From assembly GCA_019634575.1 (NCBI GenBank), contig JAHCAY010000001.1:372001-436000 (forward strand): DNA of 64,000 nucleotides, written 5' to 3'. Position numbers and translations under genes: made by a program. The notes beneath the pieces were generated by a model. That model ran no database searches and was not told the origin of the DNA. It was given only the letters and a program-made list of their open reading frames with translations. Each line of letters starts with the position of its first letter. The first letter of the stretch is position 1. This document shows, in pieces, positions 24,673-35,545 of this stretch. The stretch comes from Candidatus Didemnitutus sp. GTDB lineage: Bacteria; Verrucomicrobiota; Verrucomicrobiia; Opitutales; Opitutaceae.

Positions 24673-25899
24673 CTAGATGTCACCAGGCCCCAGCCAGCGA
24701 AAATAAGTCACGACAAAGCGCCGCCCTAGCCCGTTCGGCGCGGTGTCAGGCGTGCGCTGGACGATCGCCTCGCAATATGCGACCGCCTCGGTCTGCGTTG
24801 AATCGACAGCATTCAGCGCTTCTCCGTAGGCACGGATGCGAAAGGTATCCGATCGGACCTGCAGCATCGCCCCCAGCGCTTGGACGATTTGCGCCGCCGT
24901 TGGAGAGCTCGACCCAGGAAAAATCGTCGCGAGATACGCACTGAATCCGGCGACCGACGTGAATGGTCCCCCAGAGGACTTCCCGGTATTCGAAGCTGCG
25001 AAACCATCGCCGATAGCACGACCACGCGACGTCACTAGGCTCGCCGAAATCTGCGGCACTCCCGTAACTGAGTTGTAGGTATCTAGGATCGACCGCCAGA
25101 GGAGCGTGTTAGTGGAATTTAGATTTACCGCCCCTGTCATCAACTGCCCGCCGCTTACGAATCTGTTGGATCGAGTGACGTAATGAAAGGTGTCTTGAAG
25201 GACGGAAGGGGTCAACGCGGGCGTCGAAATCATCGATAGCTGCTCAAACGACACAGCTTTCAGCACGTTCGCTGGGTTGTTTTGAAGCGCCGTGCGAAGA
25301 TTTAGCTGGTTAGTCAAGAGTCCTGAACTCATCCGCGGCACAGCATTCGAATTCGCTAAAGTCACGCCGTCTGAGCCAGCCCCTAACTTCGAGCCTTCGT
25401 CCAGCACAACGAAGGCATATTTCCCCACCGTTGTCCCCAAAATGCCGATCGGGATCTTTCCAGCGATCACGTGTTCCTTCTCCACATTGACCGATGTCGA
25501 TGAAGCCGTGCCAACACTGCTAGTGGCCACCAACTCGATGGTATCGGTTCCCGCATTGTTTGACGCAATCGCCCCCGAGGTTAGCCACGAAACAAAAGTG
25601 CCATCGTCCCGCCAAACTCCGGTCCAGTATCGAGTGGAACTCGCCGCCGCGTTCGGCACGCCGGCGACACCAGCCATTCCCGTGATGCGACTATCAGGGC
25701 CGGCGTTTTTTTGCAGTTCACTCAAGCCAATCCCGAGTGCCAACAAGGCATTCTGCCGCGCCTGCAACTGCGCCGCACTGCTTGCGGACACCTGTCCATT
25801 GACGCGGACAAGTGCGCTGAGTGCGAAAACGGCCAACACCAATAAGCCCAACAACGCGAGGGTGAGCACCAGCGCGAAGCCGCACGTCCCACGTCTCAC
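24673..25899 (-). CDS. GspK/PilX-like pseudopilin (Verru_Chthon cassette protein A-like, tentative)
   Basis: A 408-residue protein with a 7-residue basic leader ending in Gly, then FALVLTLALLGLLVLAVFAL as the hydrophobic pilin helix. It lacks the Glu at position +5 found in major pilins, as is usual in GspK and PilX minor pseudopilins. The rest is a large secreted domain without a recognised fold. The start is GTG at 25899, overlapping the upstream stop by 4 bases (GTGA). Last gene of a six-gene operon. Assignment to cassette protein A rests on gene context; it is shorter than typical protein A members. Confidence 0.75.
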   Translation of the reverse strand: MRRGTCGFALVLTLALLGLLVLAVFALSALVRVNGQVSASSAAQLQARQNALLALGIGLSELQKNAGPDSRITGMAGVAGVPNAAASSTRYWTGVWRDDGTFVSWLTSGAIASNNAGTDTIELVATSSVGTASSTSVNVEKEHVIAGKIPIGILGTTVGKYAFVVLDEGSKLGAGSDGVTLANSNAVPRMSSGLLTNQLNLRTALQNNPANVLKAVSFEQLSMISTPALTPSVLQDTFHYVTRSNRFVSGGQLMTGAVNLNSTNTLLWRSILDTYNSVTGVPQISASLVTSRGRAIGDGFAASNTGKSSGGPFTSVAGFSAYLATIFPGSSSPTAAQIVQALGAMLQVRSDTFRIRAYGEALNAVDSTQTEAVAYCEAIVQRTPDTAPNGLGRRFVVTYFRWLGPGDI

Positions 25900-26855
25900 C
25901 GTGCACCGCCTTTCAGTTCGATGCGTCGGACATAGACGCTCGAATTCGCCTCGACAACCGACCACCACCATTCGGCGTCGCTGGTGTAGTTGGACGGCCG
26001 CGCGATCGTTGCCTGCTCCATGGCAGCGACCTGACGAGCGCCTTCCTCTGACAACACGCGAATCATCACATCAGCGACACTGGGATAACGGTTGGCGTCC
26101 GGCGCGCCACCGGAGTCGCGAGCGGCGTGTGAAATGTCGCCGGCATCAGCCGGAAAAATGCGTCGCAGCGAACCATCGGCAGCCTGAACGTAGAGCCACA
26201 CACCAAAATCGACAGCATTGCTAAGAATCGCGTCGCTGGCGTTCACAACGGAAAGCGCGGTTCCGTAACCAGCAGTGACGTCGTTGCCGTTTGCAAAACT
26301 GGTCGATGAGGAGACCGCTGCCCGGTAGAGCGCGTAACGGACCTCGGCAGGATTTGTTGCCGAGATGGCACCGGTCTGCGGACGCCGGGCCACCTGATAA
26401 GCGACCGCTCTTGGCAACGCACCATCCGTGCCGGACTCGGCCACCGTGCTGATCATCCGTAGCCAAGTCCCCGACACTCCGAAACGGGCGTTTGAAATAG
26501 GGGAATTGCGCCCGTCATCGCTCGTGGGCAACAGATTCAGGCTTTCGCCAGTCGACGGCTTCATCAACGACGCAACCTGCCACCCCCGGCTTACCAGGCT
26601 GCCAGAACTGTTCGTGACATCCACCGCCAGCCACGTTGTCGCCGCGTCCGAACGGAAAACTCCAGCATGCAGGTCTCGCTCTAGGAAGTCCAACGCGAGC
26701 TTCGCTTGCACCGACGTGGAGAAACGATCCTGCGAGCGGCGCCAGACGTTCAGAGTGCCCGTGGTGACGGCGAGCATCACCGCAGCCATGCCCAGCGTGA
26801 GGGTGACCGCCACCAACAGCTCAAGTAACGTGAAGCCCTGGACTCGACGTTTCAT
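25896..26855 (-). CDS. Prepilin-like protein (Verru_Chthon cassette protein C-like)
   Basis: A 319-residue type IV pilin-like protein. The leader MKRRVQG is cut before Phe8, giving FTLLELLVAVTLTLGMAAVM with Glu at +5. The segment LDFLERDLHAGVFRSD and large size fit cassette protein C of Verrucomicrobia. The domain after residue 40 is probably displayed outside the inner membrane as a minor pseudopilin. It overlaps both neighbours by 4 bases, so the genes are translationally coupled. Confidence 0.82.
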   Translation of the reverse strand: MKRRVQGFTLLELLVAVTLTLGMAAVMLAVTTGTLNVWRRSQDRFSTSVQAKLALDFLERDLHAGVFRSDAATTWLAVDVTNSSGSLVSRGWQVASLMKPSTGESLNLLPTSDDGRNSPISNARFGVSGTWLRMISTVAESGTDGALPRAVAYQVARRPQTGAISATNPAEVRYALYRAAVSSSTSFANGNDVTAGYGTALSVVNASDAILSNAVDFGVWLYVQAADGSLRRIFPADAGDISHAARDSGGAPDANRYPSVADVMIRVLSEEGARQVAAMEQATIARPSNYTSDAEWWWSVVEANSSVYVRRIELKGGAR

Positions 26856-27367
26856 CGATTGATCGCGCAGGTGAAAGTAAGTGAGTTGCGGTTCTCAAGG
26901 GCGACAGGCGAACCAGCATCGGCCACCCGATAAGGCCACGATACGCGAACGTAGACCGGCAACACAGCCCCCGTGGCTTCGTAAGCAAGCGGCGCCGCCG
27001 GGAAGCGCCAAATCTCGACCAGAAAATACTGTTCGCGCAGCAACAGAACGTCGCCAGTCGCCGTCGACAGATAATTCAGCGTGTGTAATCGAGCCCCATC
27101 ACGCGCAGCCACGAACGCTAGCCCGTTGTCCAAGGGCCCGGTCATCACTGGCACGTTGGTCGCCAAAGCGTCGAAGCTTCCTATCGTGGCCAGTCTCTGC
27201 ATTTCCACTCGCACCGCATCCGGCAGGCGTTGCGCCACGAGCGCGTCTGCTGACGAAGCCGACTGCGCAGTCAGCGACGGCAGCAACGCAAGGACCACGG
27301 CGATGGCTCCGGCGAACACTCCAACGGCAATCACAACCTCCACGAGAGAAAATCCACGACGTCTCAT
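26852..27367 (-). CDS. Prepilin-like protein (Verru_Chthon cassette protein B-like)
   Basis: A 171-residue pseudopilin. Leader MRRRG precedes FSLVEVVIAVGVFAGAIAVV with Glu at +5, followed by LALLPSLTAQSASSADALVAQRL, typical of cassette protein B. The remaining 130 residues form a small secreted domain. It starts at the ATG at 27367, 3 bases downstream of the preceding gene's stop, and its stop overlaps the next start (ATGA). Confidence 0.82.
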   Translation of the reverse strand: MRRRGFSLVEVVIAVGVFAGAIAVVLALLPSLTAQSASSADALVAQRLPDAVRVEMQRLATIGSFDALATNVPVMTGPLDNGLAFVAARDGARLHTLNYLSTATGDVLLLREQYFLVEIWRFPAAPLAYEATGAVLPVYVRVSWPYRVADAGSPVALENRNSLTFTCAINR

Positions 27368-27370
27368 CGC

Positions 27371-28066
27371 TCAGAAGCCCGCACGGCTGTTGATCAACGC
27401 AGCCACGCCATACGTGCTGATACTCAAGCCACGCACCTGCTCAGGGTGCAATAATTCCACCGGCGATTCCCCCGAACCATACGACGCTGGGGCGCGCGGT
27501 CGACCGGCAGCAACAATGAGCGCCCCGTTGGAGTTCGTGGTAGTGCCGTTCGCAGAGAAGACCATGCCTGTCCATTGTTCAGTGGTGCCCCCATTGATCG
27601 CCGCGACGGTGATATTACCGCTCCGCAACGCGGTCGAACGCATATCCTGGTTATCGCTAGGCCGCGTCCACGGCGTATCGGTCGCGGCAAGCAAGCCCAA
27701 GGGCAATGCGTAGTTCCCCGGGAGAATATACGTTCCTTCCGGCAAATAGACCTCGGTCAGTGACTGCCACGTCCCGCTGACCTGAACTTGCAGCACGAGG
27801 TGTCTCAGAAAACGCGTCGCCGCTGTGTTGCTCGTTGCGTCGAACTGGATCAGGATACGGCTCGACTGGCCGGAGGCGGCCGCCTTGGTGCGCGCAGCAA
27901 CAATCAAATTCGCCAACATGCCCTGCGCGGATTGCAGCGCCGCGCCACGCGTGGTGCCCAACGTGTTAATGAGGATGAACGAGAACGCCGAGATCAGCCC
28001 GACGACGACGAGCAGTTCCAGCAGCGTGAAACCCGACGCGGCTCGGCGTGGGGCGGACGAGATCAT
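27371..28066 (-). CDS. Prepilin-like protein (Verru_Chthon cassette protein D-like)
   Basis: A 231-residue pseudopilin. Leader MISSAPRRAASG precedes FTLLELLVVVGLISAFSFIL with Glu at +5. The segment MLANLIVAARTKAAASGQSS is characteristic of the D family. The gene order D-B-C-A in this operon fits the cassette described from verrucomicrobial genomes. The start codon overlaps the upstream stop by 4 bases. Confidence 0.8.
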   Translation of the reverse strand: MISSAPRRAASGFTLLELLVVVGLISAFSFILINTLGTTRGAALQSAQGMLANLIVAARTKAAASGQSSRILIQFDATSNTAATRFLRHLVLQVQVSGTWQSLTEVYLPEGTYILPGNYALPLGLLAATDTPWTRPSDNQDMRSTALRSGNITVAAINGGTTEQWTGMVFSANGTTTNSNGALIVAAGRPRAPASYGSGESPVELLHPEQVRGLSISTYGVAALINSRAGF

Positions 28067-28746
28067 TTCCAGCTAAAGATGAACGCCGGTGCGGCGGCGG
28101 TCGCGTTCGGGTCGGGGGCGTAGAAGACCACGCCGGCACGGACGCCCGTCGTGGGAATATCGGTCGCGGTGGGACGGATCGAGGAGCCGTCGGCGGCAAC
28201 AACATTCGGGAACGTGCCGTAGTCGTTGTTGTCGATCTTCCCGTCGAGGTTGCGGTCGACCAGCACGGCGATGGAGAGGTTGTCGAAGGCGTCGCGGAGA
28301 AGGTTCGGAAACGCCGCGTCGGCGGGCGTGAGGTCCGAATCCGAGAAGGAGTAGAATGGGATGCGTTTGCGGTTCTGGCTGCCGGCGGCGATCGTCGAGC
28401 CGGTGGTGAGCGCGCTGCCGTCGCGCTTCTTGCCCGCAAGGATGTCGTGGAAGAGATGGTCGCCCGACACGACGGTCATCGCGCCGCCGTTGACGAGGTT
28501 CGAGGTGTCGAAAGTCGGATAGTATCCGTATTCGCTGCGGAACGATTCAATCGCCGCCGCCCATTGATTGAATTGCACTTTCGTCTTGGCGCGATTGGCC
28601 GATTTGCGGGCGCCCGAGATGCTCGGGAATATCAGGCTCGCGAGGATACCGATGACTGCGATGACGGCGAGAAGCTCGAGCAGGGAAAACGCGCGACGCG
28701 CTCCGCAAGCTGAGCGCTGAAAGCTGAACGCTGATGGCTTCATCAA
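28063..28746 (-). CDS. Type II secretion/type IV pilin-like protein (GspG-type N-terminus)
   Basis: A 227-residue pseudopilin. The mature protein should start at Phe20 (FSLLELLAVIAVIGILASLI), with Ala rather than Gly before the cut. The 19-residue leader is made of low-complexity sequence. The mature part has an alpha-helix rich in Ala, Lys and Asn, then the ESFRSEYGYYPTFD segment that is also seen in GspG-like verrucomicrobial proteins. Its neighbour at 28743 shares the same plan. It overlaps that gene by 4 bases. Confidence 0.82.
   Translation of the reverse strand: MMKPSAFSFQRSACGARRAFSLLELLAVIAVIGILASLIFPSISGARKSANRAKTKVQFNQWAAAIESFRSEYGYYPTFDTSNLVNGGAMTVVSGDHLFHDILAGKKRDGSALTTGSTIAAGSQNRKRIPFYSFSDSDLTPADAAFPNLLRDAFDNLSIAVLVDRNLDGKIDNNDYGTFPNVVAADGSSIRPTATDIPTTGVRAGVVFYAPDPNATAAAPAFIFSWK
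28706..28738. repeat. Low-complexity repeat within a prepilin leader
   Basis: Reiterated AAGCTGA(A/G)CGCTGA units on the plus strand. They encode the leader peptide of the pseudopilin gene at 28746, just upstream of the peptidase site, with no disturbance of the frame. Confidence 0.5.
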
Positions 28747-29399
28747 TTGCGATTGGCGTAGAGGTTGTCGGCGTTGGCGGCGGGAGCAACATCGATGAAC
28801 CCGCCGCTCAGGAGCGTCGGCGAGTCGAGTCCGTCAGCGCCAATGCTGTAGAGCACGAACGACGGATTCGTCCAAGTGCCGCCGGTCTTGTAGACGTAGC
28901 GATAAGGCTGCTCCCACGGATCGAGCAGCACGGCGGAGGCGTTCGCAAATGGATCGACGGGAGTGTTCGGCGCGGCGGTCAGAGCGATGGTGAACTTCGC
29001 CGCCTCGAGCTGCGCGCGGCCGGCAGGACTGAGCGCGAGGCGCGTCGGCCCGAGCTTGCCGATGAGCGCTTGGAGCAGTTGCGCGTTGTCGTCGGTCTGC
29101 GGGTAGTCGCCGTATTGGCGCTTGTAGGATTCGAGCGCAGCGGAGAGTGCGGCGAGTTCGGCTTTGGCGCGGGCGACTTTGCCGGCCTCAGAAGCGCGGC
29201 GACCGACGCCGATCACGATGCCGGTGAGGACCGCGATGATCGCGATCACGGCGAGGAGTTCGAGGAGCGTGAAGCCGGAAGACGGAGGACGGGAGACTGA
29301 GGACGGAAGGCGGAGCACGGAGGAAGGATGGAGAAGCGCGGGGCGTTCAGGGGACGCGGAGGCGCGGGGCGAATTCGCTCCTGCAGTTTTCTCGGGCAC
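28743..29399 (-). CDS. Type II secretion/type IV pilin-like protein with extended leader
   Basis: A 218-residue pseudopilin, first gene of the operon. The cut should come before Phe43 (FTLLELLAVIAIIAVLTG), so from the GTG at 29399 the leader is 42 residues, far longer than usual. A GTG at 29318 would give a normal 15-residue leader (VLRLPSSVSRPPSSG) but neither start has a good ribosome-binding site. The leader overlaps a low-complexity repeat at 29277-29336. The mature part carries the GspG-like LESYKRQYGDYPQTDDNAQL segment. Confidence 0.82.
   Translation of the reverse strand: MPEKTAGANSPRASASPERPALLHPSSVLRLPSSVSRPPSSGFTLLELLAVIAIIAVLTGIVIGVGRRASEAGKVARAKAELAALSAALESYKRQYGDYPQTDDNAQLLQALIGKLGPTRLALSPAGRAQLEAAKFTIALTAAPNTPVDPFANASAVLLDPWEQPYRYVYKTGGTWTNPSFVLYSIGADGLDSPTLLSGGFIDVAPAANADNLYANRN
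29277..29336. repeat. Low-complexity GACGGAGGAC-type repeat in a prepilin leader
   Basis: Imperfect units of gacggaggac, agactgag and ggacggaag, matching the repeat at the holB 5' end (2811-2850). It is translated in frame as alternating Pro, Ser, Arg and Val residues directly before the prepilin peptidase site. Confidence 0.5.
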
Positions 29400-29436
29400 G
29401 GCGCCCTACTCTGCGGTTCGTCGCGCGGGTGAACAG

Positions 29437-29467
29437 AAAAAAGGCGCGCCGGGTTGCGGCGCGCCTC
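29437..29467 (-). terminator. Rho-independent terminator after acetyl-CoA synthetase gene
   Basis: Read on the minus strand, a GGCGCGCC/GGCGCGCC stem with a short CAACC-type loop is followed by TTTTTT. It separates the acs transcript from the pseudopilin operon, which starts about 40 bases further on. Confidence 0.85.
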
Positions 29468-29520
29468 GATTGGCGAAGTGTTGTTCGAGTGAAGGGCCGT
29501 TGTGGACAGCGGCCCCTATC

Positions 29521-31482
<1,962 letters not shown>

Positions 31483-31580
31483 TTGTTTCTCCTCTTTTTG
31501 GGGTTGAAGCGACGAAGGGAGTAAATGGCTCCCACGGATTTAGCGGTCAAGTCTCGGCAGCTCCGAACTCCCGTTTTGCT

Positions 31581-32768
31581 ATGGAAAAAGACCAACAGCC
31601 CGACGCCCCCGCGTCGCAGGCTTCCGAACAGAATCCGGCCGCGCAACCCCCGCAACAGCCGGACAACTCAATTCGCGTCGAAGGCATCCTCGACCTCGAC
31701 AACAGCCGCAACGGCCAGCTGCTCGACCTCTCGCGCTTCGGCAAGCGGCGTCCGACCGACCCGTTCGTGCCGCGTGAGCTGATCCGCCGCTTCAAGCTCG
31801 GCCAGGGCTCGATGATCACCGCTCAGGCGACACCCGATCAGCGCTTCCCCAATCCGAAGGTCCGCTTCATTGAAAAGGTCGACGGCATGGACCTCGAGGC
31901 GCGTCGCCGCGTCGTCGAGTTCGCCAATCTCCTCACGATCACGCCCAACGAGCACCTCAAGCTCGAGCTGAAGGACGGCCGCATGACCACCCGCGTCGTC
32001 GACCTCTTCTGCCCCATCGGCAAGGGCACGCGCGGCCTCATCGTCGCCCCGCCACGCACCGGCAAGACGACCTTTCTCCGCGACATGGCGCTGGGCGTCC
32101 TTGAGAATCACCCCGAGTGCCACGTCATGATCCTCCTCGTCGACGAGCGTCCCGAGGAAGTCACTGACTTCAAGCGCAGCGTCCCAGCCGAAGTCTGGGC
32201 GTCGTCCAACGACGAGTCCGTCGAGAACCACATCCGCATTGCCGAGCTCTGCATCGAACGCGCCAAGCGCCTCGTCGAAGCCGGCAAGGACGTCGTGCTC
32301 TTCGTCGACTCCCTCACCCGCCTCTCCCGCGCCTACAACACCCAGCGCAACTCCGGCCGCACCGGCTCGGGCGGCTTGGATGTCCGCGCGCTGGAGAAAC
32401 CGCGCCAGCTCTTCGCCTCCGCCCGCAACACCGAAGACGGCGGCTCACTCACCATCATCGCCTCCATTCTCGTCGAAACCGGCTCGCGCATGGACGACGT
32501 GATTTTCCAGGAATTCAAGGGCACCGGCAACATGGAGCTCGTCCTCGACCGCAAGGCCGCCGAGATGCGCATCTGGCCCGCCGTGAACGTCCAATCCTCC
32601 GGCACACGAAAGGAAGAGCTTCTCCTCGACGCCAAGAACCTCGAAGGCATCCACTTCTTCCGCCGCGCGCTCGTCCAGCAAAAGATCGAGGAAGCCACCG
32701 ACACGATGGTCACTCGCCTTTCGAAGACGAAGAACAACGCGGAATTCCTCAAGCTCATCGCCCGGTAA
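31581..32768 (+). CDS. Short, atypical Rho transcription termination factor
   Basis: A 395-residue RecA-fold RNA helicase-translocase of the Rho family. Walker A APPRTGKT is at 156-163, Walker B LFVD near 241, Q-loop GSGGLDVRALEKPR near 262 and R-loop GTGNMEL near 315. The N-terminus is a 30-residue Gln/Pro-rich tail followed directly by an OB-like region; the usual helical Rho_N domain is missing, and the primary RNA-binding segment GFGF is replaced by GQLLDLSRF. Thus the motor is intact while RNA loading is probably altered. A second rho gene lies at 43878-45824. Confidence 0.9.
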   Translation: MEKDQQPDAPASQASEQNPAAQPPQQPDNSIRVEGILDLDNSRNGQLLDLSRFGKRRPTDPFVPRELIRRFKLGQGSMITAQATPDQRFPNPKVRFIEKVDGMDLEARRRVVEFANLLTITPNEHLKLELKDGRMTTRVVDLFCPIGKGTRGLIVAPPRTGKTTFLRDMALGVLENHPECHVMILLVDERPEEVTDFKRSVPAEVWASSNDESVENHIRIAELCIERAKRLVEAGKDVVLFVDSLTRLSRAYNTQRNSGRTGSGGLDVRALEKPRQLFASARNTEDGGSLTIIASILVETGSRMDDVIFQEFKGTGNMELVLDRKAAEMRIWPAVNVQSSGTRKEELLLDAKNLEGIHFFRRALVQQKIEEATDTMVTRLSKTKNNAEFLKLIAR

Positions 32769-32847
32769 GCCCGCGACGTTCACGTCACGACGCAAATCCG
32801 ACCTTGCCGCACCTCTCCCAACCCAACCAATCTGCCCGCCCTCCTGA

Positions 32848-34608
32848 ATGAATAGCTTCTCCGAGCAATGTCTCGACATGGCCCGCTCGATGCTCGGCCA
32901 TAACCTCGACTCGATCAACGCCGACGGCACCGTCACTCCGATCTCCGGCGAGAATCCCCGCTCCGACGAACCCGGCCACGTGGCCTACGCCCTCGGCGAG
33001 TATTATCGCGCCACCGGCGAGACCACCCTCAAGGGCCACGACCTCATCGACCTCGCCGCCCGCTGCATCACTGCGCAGGCCTTCACCGAGCCCTCCGGCG
33101 AAAACGGCCTCGCCTACGCCGCCCTCGGCCTCCTCTGCTTCGGCCCCTCCAAGGAGCGCAATCCCGTCTGGGAACGCCTCGTCGACGAGACCCGCCAGCG
33201 CCTCGACAAGCAGCTCCTCCACCGCAGCGACTACGACAACTACTGGCAGGCCTTCAACGTCGCCAAAGCCGTCTGCCGCTTCTCCCTCGGCCTCTCCAAG
33301 AAGGACGAAACCTCGCGCCTCATCGAGCGCATGGTCGAGCGCATCGAGCAGACCAGCTCCAACGGCTTCTTCGACGACGCGGAGCCCGGCATCGGCGGCC
33401 ACTTCAATCTCTACGGCGTCATGACGCTGGTGTTCGTGCGCTCCGCGCTCCAACTCCACGCCAACTCCGCCCTCCGCGAGCGCAAGCTCCCCACCCTCCG
33501 CACCTACGCCGAGAAATACATCAAGCTCATGCCCGACCTCGTCCGCGCGGACGGCCTCGGCTGGGCTTACGGCAAAGCCGCCGGTGCCTACGGCCAGATG
33601 CACTGCATCAGCCTCCTCCTCCAGGGCCTGCGCGACGGCTGGATCCCCGACGACCAGAAGCCGAAGTATTACGACATCCTGCGCCGCCTCTTCTACTTCT
33701 TCTTCCAGACCTATCTCGACCAGGAACACGGCTTCCTCGACGTCCGCGACGAAGAGCGCACCACCTACGCCACGCACACCACGCGCATGGCCAACTTCGA
33801 CGCCGCGCGCTACCTCTGCCAGTGGTCGCGCCTCGCGAAGGTCGTCAACATGACGATGGAAGCCGGCAAAGCCGAGCCCGTGAAGACCACTGGCCGCTTC
33901 GTCATCTTCGACAAATCGAACCGCAAGGAACAGGGCCTCTTCCTCTACCGCGACGCAGAATCCGGGCTGCACTTCCAGCTCCCGCTCGTCAGCTCCGGCG
34001 GCAGCGCCACGGCCGACAGCCTCGCCTTCCCGCACTCGCCCGGCGTCTTCGATTGGCCGAACAACGTTTACCTGCCGATCATGCAGCCCGAGCTGACCTT
34101 CGGCGAGAACGTCACCCTCCCTTCGTTCTACGGCCAGAAATGCGTCACCGGCCTCGGCCTGAAGAACTCGTTCTTCTTCCGCTACGAACAGCCCGAGCTG
34201 ATCAACACGAAGGAAGAACTCGTCCGAGGCATCGGCAGCGTGAAGGTGCAGTGGAATTTCTCCGGCAACAAGATCAGTGCCGAGTTCGCCTACACGGTGA
34301 AGAACCAGGTGCAGCTCGACAAATTCCGCCTCTGCCTCGTCATCGGCACGCCGCACTCGAAGTATCGCCTCGACACCTCGCCGATCCTCGGTGCCAACGG
34401 CCATCGTTGCCAGGTCATCAAGGACGACTTCCACGCGGCGTGGCAGGAGACCGAGGTCGTGACCGCCGATCCGAAGTTCAAGACCAACTACGGCAAGCTC
34501 CACTACGTGCAGAACTTCGTGCGCGACCACCCGCTGATCATGCGCCCCGGCCAGATCTACCGGCTGCAAGTCGCCTTCGAGCCCGACGTCACGCTCGTCG
34601 GCGCCTGA
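32848..34608 (+). CDS. Uncharacterised cytoplasmic protein, likely alpha/alpha-toroid plus beta-sandwich
   Basis: A 586-residue protein with no signal peptide or membrane segment. The first about 320 residues are helix-rich with conserved aromatic and charged stretches (DGLGWAYGKAAGAYGQMHC, FFFQTYLDQEHGFLDV), and the rest looks beta-rich (FHWPNNVYLPIM-type strands). This layout is seen in polysaccharide lyases and unsaturated glucuronyl hydrolases, and in DUF2264-like proteins, but no catalytic signature can be named. It follows the rho gene after 79 bases and ends at a terminator; the two may be cotranscribed. Function unknown. Confidence 0.75.
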   Translation: MNSFSEQCLDMARSMLGHNLDSINADGTVTPISGENPRSDEPGHVAYALGEYYRATGETTLKGHDLIDLAARCITAQAFTEPSGENGLAYAALGLLCFGPSKERNPVWERLVDETRQRLDKQLLHRSDYDNYWQAFNVAKAVCRFSLGLSKKDETSRLIERMVERIEQTSSNGFFDDAEPGIGGHFNLYGVMTLVFVRSALQLHANSALRERKLPTLRTYAEKYIKLMPDLVRADGLGWAYGKAAGAYGQMHCISLLLQGLRDGWIPDDQKPKYYDILRRLFYFFFQTYLDQEHGFLDVRDEERTTYATHTTRMANFDAARYLCQWSRLAKVVNMTMEAGKAEPVKTTGRFVIFDKSNRKEQGLFLYRDAESGLHFQLPLVSSGGSATADSLAFPHSPGVFDWPNNVYLPIMQPELTFGENVTLPSFYGQKCVTGLGLKNSFFFRYEQPELINTKEELVRGIGSVKVQWNFSGNKISAEFAYTVKNQVQLDKFRLCLVIGTPHSKYRLDTSPILGANGHRCQVIKDDFHAAWQETEVVTADPKFKTNYGKLHYVQNFVRDHPLIMRPGQIYRLQVAFEPDVTLVGA

Positions 34609-34649
34609 GTTGCGCGGGCGCCCCGCCTGCTCTGCTCCGTCTCACACTC

Positions 34650-34677
34650 AAAGCCCGCACAACCCGCGGGCTTTTTT
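34650..34677 (+). terminator. Rho-independent terminator
   Basis: A 7-bp stem AGCCCGC/GCGGGCT with an ACAACCC loop, followed by six T. It ends the rho-hypothetical transcript. Confidence 0.88.
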
Positions 34678-34810
34678 CGTTTTGCAGGCAATCCCCACAC
34701 ACGGCTTTTGACGAGTCAGTGCTTGATACCGCCACGTTGCCATCTTCTCCTCCGCACGAGCCGACGGGAGAGTGACTGACTCGCTCTCCGCTATCTATCG
34801 CCGTTTGCCG

Positions 34811-35500
34811 ATGAAACTCTCCGTATCTGCATTCCTTCTTGTGGCGTGCTCACTCTGCGCCGCGCCAAATCCGCCGGGCGACGTGGTGTTCAAACCCACG
34901 TTTCTGACAGGCTACGATTCCCTGACAGCCGGGACCGGTTTTCTTGTGCGCATCGACGGCGCTCCGGTGTTCGTGACCGCACATCACTTGTTCGGCCCCG
35001 CAGCAGGCCTCGAACGCGATCTCTCACCGACTGAAGCGAAAAATTTTGTGTCTGCACTCGCCGCTTCATCTATGGATCACCCGTCGCTCATCTTGGTTTC
35101 GTCAGAGATGATGTTCATTCCGGCGGCGAAGGCTTTCGATCAACGCGACGCCGCGCACGACATCGCCGCTTTTCGCCTTTCGAACTACCACGGCGCTACG
35201 CTGGTCATCTCAGCAGTTTCGCCAAAGGTCGGAGAAAAGGTGTATCTCCTCGCTCGGCCACGCGGCGAACAGGAATTGCGGCTGCTCAGTGCCGTAGTCT
35301 CGCGGGTCGGCAAAGCGTCCATCGAGTATTCCTACGACCAATCAGGGATGAATTTGGCAGGCACGAGCGGAGCCCCGATTTTGAACGATAAGGGAGAGGT
35401 CGTCGCGATAAACCTCGGTGGCGGAGACCTAAAAGGAAAGGTCTTTGGATTTGGCAATCCGTCGACGTCGTTTGTCGCACTCCTTTCAAATGCCCAATAG
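34811..35500 (+). CDS. Exported trypsin-like serine protease domain protein (possible lipoprotein)
   Basis: A 229-residue protein. From the ATG at 34811 the N-terminus is MKLSVSAFLLVACSLC, a hydrophobic signal with LVAC as a possible lipobox. The catalytic triad is apparent: His in FVTAHHLFG, Asp in AAHDIAAF, and Ser in GTSGAPIL. There is no PDZ domain. It probably acts in the periplasm on misfolded or specific proteins. An in-frame start at 34772 would disrupt the signal. Base composition is lower in GC than the neighbours. Confidence 0.82.
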   Translation: MKLSVSAFLLVACSLCAAPNPPGDVVFKPTFLTGYDSLTAGTGFLVRIDGAPVFVTAHHLFGPAAGLERDLSPTEAKNFVSALAASSMDHPSLILVSSEMMFIPAAKAFDQRDAAHDIAAFRLSNYHGATLVISAVSPKVGEKVYLLARPRGEQELRLLSAVVSRVGKASIEYSYDQSGMNLAGTSGAPILNDKGEVVAINLGGGDLKGKVFGFGNPSTSFVALLSNAQ

Positions 35501-35545
35501 AATGCCTCGCCAGAGTCGGACCAGCGCGAAACACCGCCTCAGCGC

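Noticed and set aside
32769..32847. Possible riboswitch or promoter between the short rho and the hypothetical gene
   Set aside because: No conserved secondary structure or promoter-like boxes can be recognised.
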